NCBI GenBank assembly: GCA_039815465.1
Contig: JBCBZG010000015.1
Coordinates: 1-64,000 of the forward strand
Origin: Shimia_B sp039815465
Lineage (GTDB): Bacteria > Pseudomonadota > Alphaproteobacteria > Rhodobacterales > Rhodobacteraceae
Direction: 5' to 3'
DNA: 64,000 nt
The translations under genes and the position numbers were made by a program. The notes beneath the pieces were generated by a model. That model did not search any database. It was not told the DNA's origin and saw nothing but the letters and a program-made list of their open reading frames with translations. Positions 51,834 through 61,315 of the stretch are shown here, piece after piece; position 1 is the stretch's first letter; the number at the start of each line of letters is the position of its first letter.

Positions 51834-52456
51834 AGCGCGATCACGATTGCTGCGAAAAAGAGCGCCGACGCGGTGAGCACGAAGGCGTGCCAGATCGCGA
51901 CGTTGTAGCGCATATGCTCCATATGGTTGATGACCGCGCCACCGGTGTATAGCGCGCCGCCCGCGACCATGAGCCAAACTGTCTGCGCCGGGACAGCTTG
52001 AATGAGCGGGCCAAGCAAGACGACGCTGGCCCAGCCAAGCGCGGCGTAAAGCGCGGTGGAGCCCCAGCCAGGTTGCAGCCAATCGGTAAGCTTGCCCACT
52101 GCGCCCGCAAGTGCAGCCGTCCAGATGCAGGCCAGAACGATGTAGCCGAATACGTTGCCCAAGATCACCACGAGCGGCGTATAGGTCCCCGCGATCTTGA
52201 GGTAGATGGACGCATGGTCGATCCGTTGCAGCCAGGGACGCGCGGCCTGCCAGGGCGTCATGTGATAGATCGCTGATACTGTGAAGGTGAGCGTCGCAAA
52301 GGCGCCGTAGACCGCGACCGACGCAATCGTAAGCGCCGTGCTATCTTGAGCCGCCCAAAGGATCAGGGCCGTCGTTGCCGCAATAGAGGCAGCGATGCCA
52401 AGGATGTGGACGGTGCCGTCCGCCACACGCTCGGGAAAGGAATACATGTAAGCCAT
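51830..52456 (-). CDS. hemolysin III / PAQR family membrane protein
   Basis: Integral membrane protein of 208 residues with seven hydrophobic helices. Zinc-site residues fit the family: SAIYHMTPW (first His), IDHASIYLKIAGTYTPL (His and following) and NHMEHMRYNVAIWHAFV (paired His). Function in bacteria is unclear; the hemolysin name is historical. Confidence 0.9.
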   Translation of the reverse strand: MAYMYSFPERVADGTVHILGIAASIAATTALILWAAQDSTALTIASVAVYGAFATLTFTVSAIYHMTPWQAARPWLQRIDHASIYLKIAGTYTPLVVILGNVFGYIVLACIWTAALAGAVGKLTDWLQPGWGSTALYAALGWASVVLLGPLIQAVPAQTVWLMVAGGALYTGGAVINHMEHMRYNVAIWHAFVLTASALFFAAIVIAL

Positions 52457-52524
52457 GGTCCGAGGCTAACAGGGATTTCCCGAATGTCTTGTTAACTTAT
52501 CAAAACGCTGCGTTAACGAATTGG

Positions 52525-52887
52525 TTACGCGGCCCGCGCCTTGCGCCGCCGATGCCAGCGATAGATGATCGGCGCGAGAATGTAGTCATAGGTAAAGCTC
52601 GCGGCCTGTCTGATCCCCGGCAGCGCCACCACACGCGCCAGCCAGCGGTAGCGCGGCATCTCTTGCCAGAGCACGAGAAACGCGGGGATACCGCTCAACA
52701 GGGTGCCCTCATGTTCCACGTAGAGCCGCTGCGCGGCGGTGTCGGCATCGATCCCCCAGGCTGCGCGGTCTGGGCCATTGAGGTCGTCAAAGCGGATCGG
52801 CAACCCCTCCTTCCGCGCGTAGGCGGCGTAGTGGTTGATCTCGAACGAGCAAACGGGGCATTCAGCGTTGTAGAGCACTTTGGTCAT
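52525..52887 (-). CDS. DCC family thiol-disulfide oxidoreductase-like protein (DUF393)
   Basis: Protein of 120 residues from ATG 52887 (MTKVLYNAECPVCSFEINHY), which places the CPVC redox motif at about 10-13 as in the DCC family. The rest (IPAFLVLWQEMPRYRWLARV then ALPGIRQA) is typical. A start at 52908 is possible; the longer open frame overlaps dgkA and is not supported. Confidence 0.88.
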   Translation of the reverse strand: MTKVLYNAECPVCSFEINHYAAYARKEGLPIRFDDLNGPDRAAWGIDADTAAQRLYVEHEGTLLSGIPAFLVLWQEMPRYRWLARVVALPGIRQAASFTYDYILAPIIYRWHRRRKARAA

Positions 52888-52963
52888 ACTGGTCAGATAG
52901 GCGCGCATAGGCACCGCGCCAGGGCAACGGTCAGCGTGTCGCACGGGGTAAGGAGCAGGATGG

Positions 52964-53311
52964 ATGCGTGAGTTTTTCGAACGGACACTCACCCGCACAC
53001 GGTGGAGCTGGCACGGCATCCGCGACAGCTGGGTCAACGAGCATTCGTTCCGTTACTGGGTCTATGCCAACGTGATGTCCGGCGTCTTGGCGATCTGGCT
53101 GTTAGAAGGGGCGGAGGTGGCTTTGATCCTCGCGCTGGGCGTGCTGGTGCTCGCGGCCGAGGCGTTCAATACCGCCATGGAACGGGCCGTCGACTTGGTC
53201 ACGCAGGAGCATCACGAGCTCGCCGGGCGCGCCAAGGATGCCGCGTCTGGGGCAGTGATGTTGACGGCCATTGCTGTGGGCGTCGCCTGGATCGCAGTTC
53301 TGATCTTTTAG
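52964..53311 (+). CDS. dgkA: diacylglycerol kinase
   Basis: Small inner-membrane enzyme of 115 residues with three helices that phosphorylates diacylglycerol. The catalytic region AEAFNTAMERAVDLV (about 65-79) and HHELAGRAKDAASGAVML are conserved. Divergent from the DCC gene. Confidence 0.93.
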   Translation: MREFFERTLTRTRWSWHGIRDSWVNEHSFRYWVYANVMSGVLAIWLLEGAEVALILALGVLVLAAEAFNTAMERAVDLVTQEHHELAGRAKDAASGAVMLTAIAVGVAWIAVLIF

Positions 53312-53320
53312 CGCGGCCCG

Positions 53321-54376
53321 CTACTTTGGGCTGACATCTGCCCCGTCGGCGGAGGCGCGGATGCTGGGCACGAGCGCCTTCACTAGGTCCTTCATATCGA
53401 GCTGCCCGATGGGCGCGCCGTCCTCGGTCACGCGGTAGATCTTGTTCGTGTCACCATCCGACTTGGCGATGAGGCTTTCAAGATTGCTATTCGCCTCAAT
53501 GTCGCCGTCGAAACGGTCCGCGGAAAGCGCGGAGGTGATGGACCCGATCCGCAGAACGCGCGCGCGATTAATGTCGCTCACGAAATCCTCGATATAGGGG
53601 TCAGACGGGTGAAGCAGGATGTGCTGCGGGTCACCCTGCTGCACAACAGCGCCGTCTTTGAGGATCACGAGGTGATCGGCGAGCTTGAGCGCCTCGTCGA
53701 GGTCATGGGTGATAAAGACAATGGTTTTGTTCAGCTCCCGCTGAAGCTCCAACAGCAGGTCCTGCATATCGGTGCGGATAAGCGGGTCGAGCGCTGAGAA
53801 CGCCTCGTCCATCAGCATGATGTCTGTATTGGCAGTGAGCGCGCGCGCGATGCCCACGCGCTGCTGCATTCCGCCCGACAGTTGCGACGGATAGCGGTCG
53901 CCATAGCCGCCCAGCCCCACACGGTCGAGCCATTTGGCCGCCTCCCGCGCCTGTATATCCTCCGGCTCCCCTTGGACCGACAGCGGCATGGCCGCGTTCT
54001 GGGCCACGGTCCGATGTGGCAGCAGGGCGAACTTTTGAAACACCATCGACATCGTCTTTTGCCGCAGCTCGCGCAGCGCGGCGGGGTTTAGCCCCAGCAC
54101 GTCGCGCCCATCGACAAGCACCTCGCCCGCGCTGGGCTCAATAAGGCGGTTCAAGTGGCGGATCAGCGTCGATTTGCCGGAGCCTGAGAGCCCCATGATC
54201 ACGGTGATCTCCCCCTCCTGCATGTCGACATTGATGTCGCTGAGGCCAAGCACATGCCCATGCCGTTCAAGAAGATCGGGCTTGCTCAGCCCCTCTTTCA
54301 CCGCCGCCACAAGCTCTCGGTCGCGGGGGCCGAAGATCTTGTAGAGGTGTTTGATCGCAATTTTTGGGTCGCTCAT
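53321..54376 (-). CDS. proV: glycine betaine/proline-type ABC transporter ATP-binding protein
   Basis: ATPase of 351 residues. It begins KHLYKIFGPRDRELVAAVKE, a ProV-type extension. Walker A is GLSGSGKST, signature LSGGMQQRVGIARAL, Walker B IMLMDEAFSALDPLIR. A C-terminal part (about 265-345) holds CBS-like sensor sequence (LIAKSDGDTNKIYRVTEDGA). Last gene of the leftward proX-proW-proV operon. Confidence 0.92.
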   Translation of the reverse strand: MSDPKIAIKHLYKIFGPRDRELVAAVKEGLSKPDLLERHGHVLGLSDINVDMQEGEITVIMGLSGSGKSTLIRHLNRLIEPSAGEVLVDGRDVLGLNPAALRELRQKTMSMVFQKFALLPHRTVAQNAAMPLSVQGEPEDIQAREAAKWLDRVGLGGYGDRYPSQLSGGMQQRVGIARALTANTDIMLMDEAFSALDPLIRTDMQDLLLELQRELNKTIVFITHDLDEALKLADHLVILKDGAVVQQGDPQHILLHPSDPYIEDFVSDINRARVLRIGSITSALSADRFDGDIEANSNLESLIAKSDGDTNKIYRVTEDGAPIGQLDMKDLVKALVPSIRASADGADVSPK

Positions 54377-54379
54377 GGC

Positions 54380-55414
54380 TTATTGCGCCTTGCTTTGCTT
54401 ATCGACGCGCCCAAGCGCGGCCTTTGAGACGCGGTCGAGGATCACCGCGAGCAGCACAATGCCAAGCCCCGCAACGATCCCCACGCCAAGTTCCAGATTG
54501 CGAATGCCGCGCAGCACCAAAACACCGAGGCCAGGCGCAGACACAAGCGACGCGATGACGACCATGGCCAAGCTCATCATGATGGTCTGATTGATCCCGG
54601 CCATGATGTTGGGCAGCGCCAGGGGCAGTTGCACGCGGGTGAGCTTTTGCTGGTTCGTCATCCCAAACGCATCCGCGGCTTCGATCACGTCCTGATCCAC
54701 CAGGCGGATGCCCAGGTTCGTCAGACGGACCACAGGCACAATCGCGTAAAGGATGATCGCGATCCCGTAGAGCTTTGGTTCCGTGACCGAAAACAGAAAG
54801 ATCAGCGGGATGAGATAAACAAATGTGGGCATCGTCTGAAGCAAATCAAGGATCGGCACAATCGCGTTTTGCGTGCGGTCTGACTTTGACATCCAAATGC
54901 CGATGGGCACTCCGATCAACACCGATATCGTCGTGCAGACAAAGACGATGCTGAGCGTTTGCATCGCGGGTTCGTAGTGATCAACGAACGCAAAGAGCAA
55001 AAAGACAAAGGTGACGAAACCTGTAACCGCCTTTGATTTGCTCACAAACCACGTGGCGAGCATTAAAAGCGGGATCATAATCCACCAGGGCGCGGACTGA
55101 ACGCTCCAGAGCGCGCCTTCGAGCGACCAGCTGAGCGGCTGGGTGGTGGGGTCCAGCACGGCCTTGAGCGTGGGGCGTGCTGTGAGAAACCCCTGTTCGA
55201 TGGCCTCGGTCAGGTCACGGGTTTGACCGACCTTCGCGCAAGCCTCGTGCAGCACGTCAAGCGATGGGAACGGAAGCGCGGGTCCGCTGGCGGCAGCGTC
55301 GCTTCCTTGCGTTTGCGCCAAAAGCTGCGCCATGGACATGGGCGCCGCTTCTTTGTCCGCGTCGCACCAGTCGCGCAGGCCGAGCGCATTGAAAAGCCAG
55401 TCATATGCGGCCAT
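54380..55414 (-). CDS. proW: glycine betaine/proline-type ABC transporter permease
   Basis: Permease of 344 residues. The N-terminal about 110 residues are hydrophilic; seven helices follow, with PIGIWMSKSDRTQNAIVPIL, DLLQTMPTFVYLIPLIFLFS and the coupling loop EAADAFGMTNQQKLTRVQLPLALPNI, all ProW-like. Three bases from proV. Confidence 0.93.
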   Translation of the reverse strand: MAAYDWLFNALGLRDWCDADKEAAPMSMAQLLAQTQGSDAAASGPALPFPSLDVLHEACAKVGQTRDLTEAIEQGFLTARPTLKAVLDPTTQPLSWSLEGALWSVQSAPWWIMIPLLMLATWFVSKSKAVTGFVTFVFLLFAFVDHYEPAMQTLSIVFVCTTISVLIGVPIGIWMSKSDRTQNAIVPILDLLQTMPTFVYLIPLIFLFSVTEPKLYGIAIILYAIVPVVRLTNLGIRLVDQDVIEAADAFGMTNQQKLTRVQLPLALPNIMAGINQTIMMSLAMVVIASLVSAPGLGVLVLRGIRNLELGVGIVAGLGIVLLAVILDRVSKAALGRVDKQSKAQ

Positions 55415-55435
55415 GAAATCCCACCCCCTAAAGCA

Positions 55436-55465
55436 AAGCGCGCCGAGCCGAGGCTCGGCGCGCTT
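55436..55465 (-). terminator. strong stem-loop between proX and proW
   Basis: Perfect 14-base arms AAGCGCGCCGAGCC and GGCTCGGCGCGCTT around two bases, six bases after the proX stop, followed on the minus strand by TGCTTTAGG. A partial terminator or processing hairpin that would leave proX mRNA in excess over proW-proV. Confidence 0.65.
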
Positions 55466-55471
55466 GCGATG

Positions 55472-56437
55472 TTATTGCAGCAATGCCGACAGCTTGCCAC
55501 GTGCTTCGTCGTTGAGCCAATCGCCCCAGACATCCTGATAGTTCGTCAGGAAGTACACGGCCGCCTCTTCGTAGGAGGCGCCTTGCGCGTCCTGCCACGC
55601 CAGAACTTCGTTCATCTGCGCGTTGGTGAACTGCACATTCGACATCAGCTCCGCGATTTCGGGCGCTTCATCGGCAAAGGTGGTCGTCGCAACGGTCAGG
55701 ACAATCGCAGTCGGGTAGGAGGACATGGCGGGCGTCGCGCAGTCATCTTTGACGTTGCAGTTGTGGGCTTCCTCGTTGAAGTCACCCATGTCGACCTGCG
55801 CCATGGGATAGGACCCTAGCACAGATGTCGGCGCCCAGTAGTAGCCGAACCACGGCGCTTCATCCTCGTAGGCGGCGGCGATGGCCGTGGCCAGCGTCTC
55901 ACCCGAGCCGTGCTGGAACCGCTCGATGCCGGAGTCGAGCAGGCCTGAGGCGATCAGGTTGGAATTGTTCGTAAAGTTGCAGCCCCAGCCATCGGGGCAA
56001 TCATGGAAGCGGCCGCCCACGAGTTCCGGGTTGGCCTTGATCCCTTCGATGGTCGTCAGCTCGGGGTGTTTGTCGGCGAGGTATTGTGGGATCCACCAGC
56101 CTTCAACGCCGCCATCGACGAGCACATTGGCGAGCTCGACCACTTTTCCCTCTTCTTTGAGGTCAAAATACGCGGGCGTGTAGGCGGCCCACAGTTCCGT
56201 CACGATGTCGGGTTCGCCGGTTTCTGCAAGCGAGGCGACGGCCGGTGTCGTTGATGTGGGCACCAGCGTGACCGAGCAGCCGTAGCCCTGTTCCATCAAG
56301 AATTTCGACACATAGGTCACGACAGCGGACGACGCCCAGTCCATCTCACTGATGGAGACGTCGTCGCAATCGGCATGGGCGGCACCCGCAAAGCCAAAGG
56401 AGGCCGCAAGCGCCACTGCGGACAATTTCAGGTTCAT
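55472..56437 (-). CDS. proX: betaine-type ABC transporter substrate-binding protein
   Basis: Periplasmic binding protein of 321 residues of the OpuAC/ProX class. Signal peptide MNLKLSAVALAASFGFAGAA, mature start near DCDDVSISEMDW. Trp-rich ligand segments (TELWAAYTPAYF, GWWIPQYLADKHP, WFGYYWAPTSVLG) suit a cation-pi box for a quaternary ammonium group. First gene of the operon and divergent from a GlxA-type regulator 94 bases away. Confidence 0.9.
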   Translation of the reverse strand: MNLKLSAVALAASFGFAGAAHADCDDVSISEMDWASSAVVTYVSKFLMEQGYGCSVTLVPTSTTPAVASLAETGEPDIVTELWAAYTPAYFDLKEEGKVVELANVLVDGGVEGWWIPQYLADKHPELTTIEGIKANPELVGGRFHDCPDGWGCNFTNNSNLIASGLLDSGIERFQHGSGETLATAIAAAYEDEAPWFGYYWAPTSVLGSYPMAQVDMGDFNEEAHNCNVKDDCATPAMSSYPTAIVLTVATTTFADEAPEIAELMSNVQFTNAQMNEVLAWQDAQGASYEEAAVYFLTNYQDVWGDWLNDEARGKLSALLQ

Positions 56438-56531
56438 CTTCTCTCTCTCCCTGTAGAGGTTTATTCTTTCGTTAGGCTACGCAGGTGCCCCGGAGGTTCA
56501 ATGCCTGAATTTCGCCGCGGATTTTACTTCA

Positions 56532-57587
56532 ATGGACATAGCGGATGTGCAACATCGGCCCATGTCCCTGCGCCCGGCCCCTGTCACCGATATCAGCCTG
56601 ATCGTCACGCCCTTCTTTAACCTTGCGGCCACGATGGGGTTCCTCGACCCGTTTCGAGCCGCCAACTATCTAGAAGGCGCAACGCTGTTTCGGTGGTCGC
56701 TTATTTCCGAGACCGGCGGACAGGTTCAGGCGAGCAATGGTGCTGAGATTTCCACGCAGCCCTTTGGGCAGGCCGCTGGCGCGGCGGCGGAACTGCTCGT
56801 GATATCCTCAAGTTGGCAGCCAGAGGTCCATGTATCCGCCCAGCTGCGGGCGGTGCTGCGCAAAGCGGCAAAGCGGCAAGCGACGCTCATCGGGCTCGAC
56901 ACCGGGGCGTTCGTGTTGGCGCAAGCCGGGTTGCTCGACGGGCACCGCGCGACGGTGCACTACGAGCATATCGATGCCTTCCAAGAGCTCTACCCGATAA
57001 CAGAAGTCAGCGAGGCGCTCTGGGTTGATGACCGGCGCCGGGTGACGTGCTGCGGTGGCGCGGCGGCGCTTGATGTGGCGCTGCACCTGATCCAGCGCTC
57101 CCATGGCAGCGCGCTTGCGAATGCGGCAGCGCGCTACATCTTTGCCCCACCCCACCGCGGGCCCGGCGCGTCTCAATACCCGCAGACCGCCGAACCGCTC
57201 GGCAATTCCGTGCCGGAGGCTGTGCGCACTGCTATTCGCGTGATGGAGGCGAACCTTGAAACCCCTTTGACTATTGCAGAGATCTGCCGCGCCGCGGGCC
57301 TGTCCCACCGACAGCTCAACCGGCTCTTTGCCCAATGCGTCCGCAAAACACCGAGCCTCTACTACCGCGATATTCGTTTGGACCGCGCGCGCGGACTTGT
57401 GACGCAGACCAATATGTCCATGTCCGAGATCGCCTATGCCGCGGGGTTTTCCAGCCAGGTTCACTTTAGCCGCGCCTACAAGGACCGCTTTGGGATGCCT
57501 CCGACGCGCGACCGCGTGCAGGGACGCATCCCGTTCGAGTTCCGCGCCTGGCCCATGCACCGCGCGCCCAAGGACACGGCGAATTAG
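56532..57587 (+). CDS. GlxA family AraC-type regulator of the betaine region
   Basis: Protein of about 351 residues with a DJ-1/PfpI-like domain (about 20-210, including LIGLDTGAFVLAQAGLLDGH) and a C-terminal AraC domain (about 235-335: ICRAAGLSHRQLNRLFAQCV and SEIAYAAGFSSQVHFSRAYK). The expected Cys of the elbow is Thr here, so it is a sensor, not an enzyme. Its position between the transporter and the catabolic operon makes it the probable regulator of both. ATG 56562 is an alternative start. Confidence 0.88.
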   Translation: MDIADVQHRPMSLRPAPVTDISLIVTPFFNLAATMGFLDPFRAANYLEGATLFRWSLISETGGQVQASNGAEISTQPFGQAAGAAAELLVISSSWQPEVHVSAQLRAVLRKAAKRQATLIGLDTGAFVLAQAGLLDGHRATVHYEHIDAFQELYPITEVSEALWVDDRRRVTCCGGAAALDVALHLIQRSHGSALANAAARYIFAPPHRGPGASQYPQTAEPLGNSVPEAVRTAIRVMEANLETPLTIAEICRAAGLSHRQLNRLFAQCVRKTPSLYYRDIRLDRARGLVTQTNMSMSEIAYAAGFSSQVHFSRAYKDRFGMPPTRDRVQGRIPFEFRAWPMHRAPKDTAN

Positions 57588-57684
57588 GGTGAACGGGCGG
57601 CCAACCATGTAAAGTCTTTGCTGCTGTTCCCTGGGACGCTGCGCAAACTCGCACCTGATTCTGGCGCAAGGAGGAGCAGACCAC

Positions 57685-58824
57685 ATGACGCAGTATCCCG
57701 ATCAGCGGGCCTTTGACGCGATCAAGTCAGGCTTCCACCCGGACCCATCCCGTGCCTTGTCGCTGCGCAAGGAGGCCTATGTTGGCGCAGACTGGTTCCA
57801 GGTCGACCGCGCTGACGTCCTGGCCAAAAGTTGGCAATGGGTGTGCCACGTCGAAAAGCTGCGCCAGCCGGGCGCCTACGTTGCCACGCAAATCGCAGGC
57901 CAACCCATCGCCGTTGTGCGCGACAAGGAGGGGGTGCTGCGCGCATTTTACAACGTCTGCAAGCACCGCGCGCACGAACTGCTGAGCGGTGAAGGCCGCA
58001 AGATGCGTATCATGTGCCCCTATCACGCCTGGGTCTACAAGCTCGACGGGCAGCTGGTTCGCGCGCCAGAAACCGAGCATCTGGAGGATTTTGAACCCGG
58101 CGATATCTGCCTCGACGCCGTCCAGGTGGAAGAGTTTGCGGGCTTCGTTTTCGTTAATCTCGATCCCGACGCCGCCCCGCTCGCACAGCAATCGGGAAAT
58201 CTGGAGACAGAGATCCGGCACTGGGCGCCAGATATTGACCGGCTCACCTTCGGTAAAAGGCTGACCTACGACATCAAGTCGAACTGGAAGAACGTCGTCG
58301 ACAACTTTCTAGAATGCTACCACTGCCCCACCGCCCACAAGGATTTCTGCGATCTGGTGGACATGGACACCTACAAGGTCACGACCTACGGCATCTACTC
58401 CAGCCACATGGCAGACGCCGGGCAAGGCGCAAACTCAGCCTATGATGTGTCGAACGCAACCGTCCGCACCCATGCCGTCTGGTGGCTGTGGCCCACCACC
58501 TGCCTGATGCGTTATCCTGGACGCTCGTCCATGATCGTGCTCAACATCATCCCTATGGGACCCAACCGCACGCTCGAAACCTACGATTTCTTTCTGGAAA
58601 CGCCGGAGCCCGACTCGATGGAGCTCGACGCGATGCGGTACCTCGACGAGGTGCTCCAGGTCGAAGACATTGGGCTGGTCGAAAGCGTCCAACGCGGAAT
58701 GGAAACGCCCGCTTTTTCGCAAGGGCGGATCGTGTCCGACCCGTCCGGGTCCGGCAAAAGCGAACACGCCGTCCACCATTTCCACGGGCTCGTGCTCGAC
58801 GCTTACGCAAAAGCGGCCCCATGA
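57685..58824 (+). CDS. Rieske non-heme iron oxygenase alpha subunit, CntA/YeaW-like
   Basis: Ring-hydroxylating type oxygenase of 379 residues. The Rieske cluster ligands are CKHRAHELLSGEG (about 91-103) and CPYHAW (about 112-117). The mononuclear iron site is in NWKNVVDNFLECYHCPTAHK (His pair), with WLWPTTCLMRYPG downstream. The motifs and C-terminal RIVSDPSGSGKSEHAVHHFH resemble carnitine monooxygenase CntA/YeaW, so the substrate is probably a methylated amine such as carnitine, a betaine or choline derivative. The reductase partner is not in the window. A strong AAGGAGG precedes the ATG. Confidence 0.88.
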   Translation: MTQYPDQRAFDAIKSGFHPDPSRALSLRKEAYVGADWFQVDRADVLAKSWQWVCHVEKLRQPGAYVATQIAGQPIAVVRDKEGVLRAFYNVCKHRAHELLSGEGRKMRIMCPYHAWVYKLDGQLVRAPETEHLEDFEPGDICLDAVQVEEFAGFVFVNLDPDAAPLAQQSGNLETEIRHWAPDIDRLTFGKRLTYDIKSNWKNVVDNFLECYHCPTAHKDFCDLVDMDTYKVTTYGIYSSHMADAGQGANSAYDVSNATVRTHAVWWLWPTTCLMRYPGRSSMIVLNIIPMGPNRTLETYDFFLETPEPDSMELDAMRYLDEVLQVEDIGLVESVQRGMETPAFSQGRIVSDPSGSGKSEHAVHHFHGLVLDAYAKAAP

Positions 58825-58909
58825 TTCAAAGCCACCGCAAATCCATGCATTTTCAACCGCCTCCGTGCGCACTCTAAAGTCATCAGGGTTGCATTTAAGG
58901 AGGAACAGC

Positions 58910-60439
58910 ATGAAAAAACCAAACATCGTCGTCATCATGGCAGACCAGCTTGCCCCGCATTTTACCGGAGCGTACGGGCACAGGGTCGCAAAGACGCCCA
59001 ACATCGATGCGCTCGCGAAACGCGGCACACGGTTTGATGCCGCTTACTGCAATTCCCCGCTCTGCGCGCCGTCACGGTTTTCCATGATGTCAGGCCAGTA
59101 CGTCAGCCGCATCGGCGCCTATGACAACGCGTCGGAGTTTCGGGCCAGCACGCCCACCTTCGCGCATTACTTGAAGTCCTTGGGCTATCGCACTTGTTTA
59201 TCAGGTAAAATGCACTTTGTCGGCCCCGACCAGATGCACGGGTTCGAGGACCGCGTGACAACCGACATTTACCCGTCCGACTTTGCGTGGACCCCGGACT
59301 GGGCGAACCACGCAGAGCGCATCGACAAGTGGTATCACAATATGTCGACGGTCAAAGAAAGCGGGCCAGCCGTCGCCACGTTTCAAACCGACTACGACGA
59401 TGAGGTGGAATTCGCCGCACGCCGCTGGCTCATCGACCGCGGCCGAGACCGCGCAGCGGGCGATCCGTCACCCTTTTGCCTGGTCGCGAGTTTCATCCAT
59501 CCCCACGATCCCTATGTGGCCAAGCCCGAATTCTGGGACCTTTACACCGATGAGGAGATGGACCTGCCGGAGCCCTTTGAGATCGGCGAACATGATCCCT
59601 TTGGCCGCCGGGTCATGGACGGCATAGAAGCCTCCACCGTGCCATTGACGGAGGCCGAGATGCGCCGCGCCCGGCGTGCCTATCTCGCCAATGTGAGCTA
59701 TTTCGACAGTAAGGTCGGCGCGCTCGTTAAGACGCTGGACGACATGGGGGAGCTCGACAACACCCTCATCGTCGTCACAGCCGATCACGGCGACATGCTG
59801 GGCGAACGCGGCCTGTGGTACAAAATGACGTTCTTCGAGCATTCGGTACGGGTCCCAATGATCCTCGCGGGGCCTGGCGTGGCCGTAGGCGAGGTGTCAA
59901 ACGCCTGCTCCCTCGTCGATCTTTTGCCCACCTTCATCGACGTGGCGGGCGGGGACGAGAGCATGTTTGGCGAGCCTGTGGATGGGCGGTCGCTCATGCC
60001 ACTCGCACGGGGAGAGGCCGCGTCAGAGGATGAGGCCATCGCCGAGTATTGCGCGGAAATGACACCCTGGCCCGTTTACATGATCCGGCGGGGAACGCTA
60101 AAATACATCCATTGCGAGGTCGACCCGCCGCAGCTTTACGACCTCGCACGTGACCCAAGCGAACGGGTAAACCGCGCTAGCGATCCAGACTATGCAGAGG
60201 CGGCGCGCGCCTTTGCAGCGGAGGTCACGCAACGCTGGGACAGCGCCACGCTCCGCGCCGATATCATGCGCACGCAACGGTCCCGCTTTGCGCTGAATGC
60301 CGCGATGCAGGCGGGCGCGAGCGAGGACTGGGATTACAACCCTCCGCGCCATGCGTCGCAGGAATATGTGCGCAACCACATGGACTGGACGGTGGCCGCC
60401 GCGCGCTACCGCTTTCCCCCGACGGAGGCCCCGGAATGA
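58910..60439 (+). CDS. betC: choline-sulfatase / sulfatase
   Basis: Arylsulfatase-superfamily enzyme of 509 residues from ATG 58910 (AAGGAGG before it). Start MKKPNIVVIMADQLAPHFTG has the metal-binding Asp; CNSPLCAPSRFSMMSGQYVS carries the formylglycine Cys in CAPSR; SFIHPHDPYVAKPEFWDLY, TADHGDMLGERGLWYKMTFF and RVPMILAGPG follow. The last two blocks match choline-sulfatase, which frees choline and sulfate from choline-O-sulfate. Length fits BetC. Confidence 0.88.
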   Translation: MKKPNIVVIMADQLAPHFTGAYGHRVAKTPNIDALAKRGTRFDAAYCNSPLCAPSRFSMMSGQYVSRIGAYDNASEFRASTPTFAHYLKSLGYRTCLSGKMHFVGPDQMHGFEDRVTTDIYPSDFAWTPDWANHAERIDKWYHNMSTVKESGPAVATFQTDYDDEVEFAARRWLIDRGRDRAAGDPSPFCLVASFIHPHDPYVAKPEFWDLYTDEEMDLPEPFEIGEHDPFGRRVMDGIEASTVPLTEAEMRRARRAYLANVSYFDSKVGALVKTLDDMGELDNTLIVVTADHGDMLGERGLWYKMTFFEHSVRVPMILAGPGVAVGEVSNACSLVDLLPTFIDVAGGDESMFGEPVDGRSLMPLARGEAASEDEAIAEYCAEMTPWPVYMIRRGTLKYIHCEVDPPQLYDLARDPSERVNRASDPDYAEAARAFAAEVTQRWDSATLRADIMRTQRSRFALNAAMQAGASEDWDYNPPRHASQEYVRNHMDWTVAAARYRFPPTEAPE

Positions 60440-61236
60440 GCATGCAAGCGGGCAAGGTCGCGCTTGTCACTGGCGGGCGCGGCGGGATCGGGCGGGCCAT
60501 TGCCGCACGCCTGTTCCGCGAAGGCGCTACTGTTTACTCAGCCGACCTGGGCGAAAATGGGTCACTGTCAGACCCGGTGGACGACGGCAGCCTGTTCATC
60601 CCACTCGATGTCACGTCCGAGGCCAGCGTGACCGCCGGCATGGCCCGGGTTGAGGCCGTCGAAGGACGGCTCGACATCCTCGTGAACGCCGCCGGGATCG
60701 AAATCGAAAAGACCATCGAAGACACGAGCTTGGCGGAATGGGAACGGTCCTTTGCCGTTAACGTCACGGGCACGTTCCTGACGTCGAAATACGCCCTGCC
60801 CCTGATGCGCGCTGCCGTTGCCTCGCGCGGCCAGTCTGCGTCGCTCATTAACTTCGGCTCCTACGATGGCTTTATCGCCGACCCCGGACTGGCTGCCTAT
60901 TGCGCGACCAAAGGCGCGGTCCACGCGCTCACCCGCGCCATGGCTTGCGACCACGGGCCCGAAGGCATCCGCGTGAATGCAATCTGTCCAGGCTATGTCG
61001 ACACCCCGATGCTGCAGAGCTTTTTCACCGGCGACGGCTCCGGCGGGGAAGGCAAAACGATCGACCAACTGCAACAAGCCGTGCGCGACGTGCACCCCAT
61101 GCGCAGCTACGGCACCCCCGAAGACATCGCAAACCTCGTGAACTGGCTCGCCAGTGACGAGGCACGCTACGCCGCGGGCCAGCTCTGGGTGCTCGACGGC
61201 GGGCTCAGCGCACAAGTGCAACAAATGAAGCTATGA
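60436..61236 (+). CDS. short-chain dehydrogenase/reductase
   Basis: NAD(P)-dependent SDR of 266 residues: cofactor motif TGGRGGIG (about 12-19), NAAGIEIEK, catalytic Ser in NFGSYDGF, Tyr-Lys in YCATKGAVHALTRA and NAICPGYVDTPMLQSFF. Overlaps the sulfatase stop by four bases, so co-translated. Probably oxidises a hydroxyl group in the methylated-amine pathway, for example carnitine to dehydrocarnitine, but that is inference. Confidence 0.88.
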   Translation: MSMQAGKVALVTGGRGGIGRAIAARLFREGATVYSADLGENGSLSDPVDDGSLFIPLDVTSEASVTAGMARVEAVEGRLDILVNAAGIEIEKTIEDTSLAEWERSFAVNVTGTFLTSKYALPLMRAAVASRGQSASLINFGSYDGFIADPGLAAYCATKGAVHALTRAMACDHGPEGIRVNAICPGYVDTPMLQSFFTGDGSGGEGKTIDQLQQAVRDVHPMRSYGTPEDIANLVNWLASDEARYAAGQLWVLDGGLSAQVQQMKL

Positions 61237-61245
61237 CCGCGGGGG

Positions 61246-61293
61246 CGCGAAATCTTTCAAAGATTTCGGTCCGATTTCTTCACAAGAAATCGG
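61246..61293. repeat. paired palindromes between the dehydrogenase and cleavage-enzyme genes
   Basis: First unit has arms CGAAATCTTT and AAAGATTTCG around C (61248-61268); second has arms CCGATTTCTT and AAGAAATCGG around CAC (61271-61293). Same words as 17171-17219 but in reversed order. It lies inside the catabolic operon. Confidence 0.72.
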
Positions 61294-61315
61294 CGCCCGC
61301 TGAGAGGAGCCACGC

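Noticed and set aside
52899..53037. N-terminal extension of the DCC protein to 170 residues
   Set aside because: The extension overlaps the dgkA start, is Arg/Pro-rich, and the family begins at MTKVLYNAECPVC.
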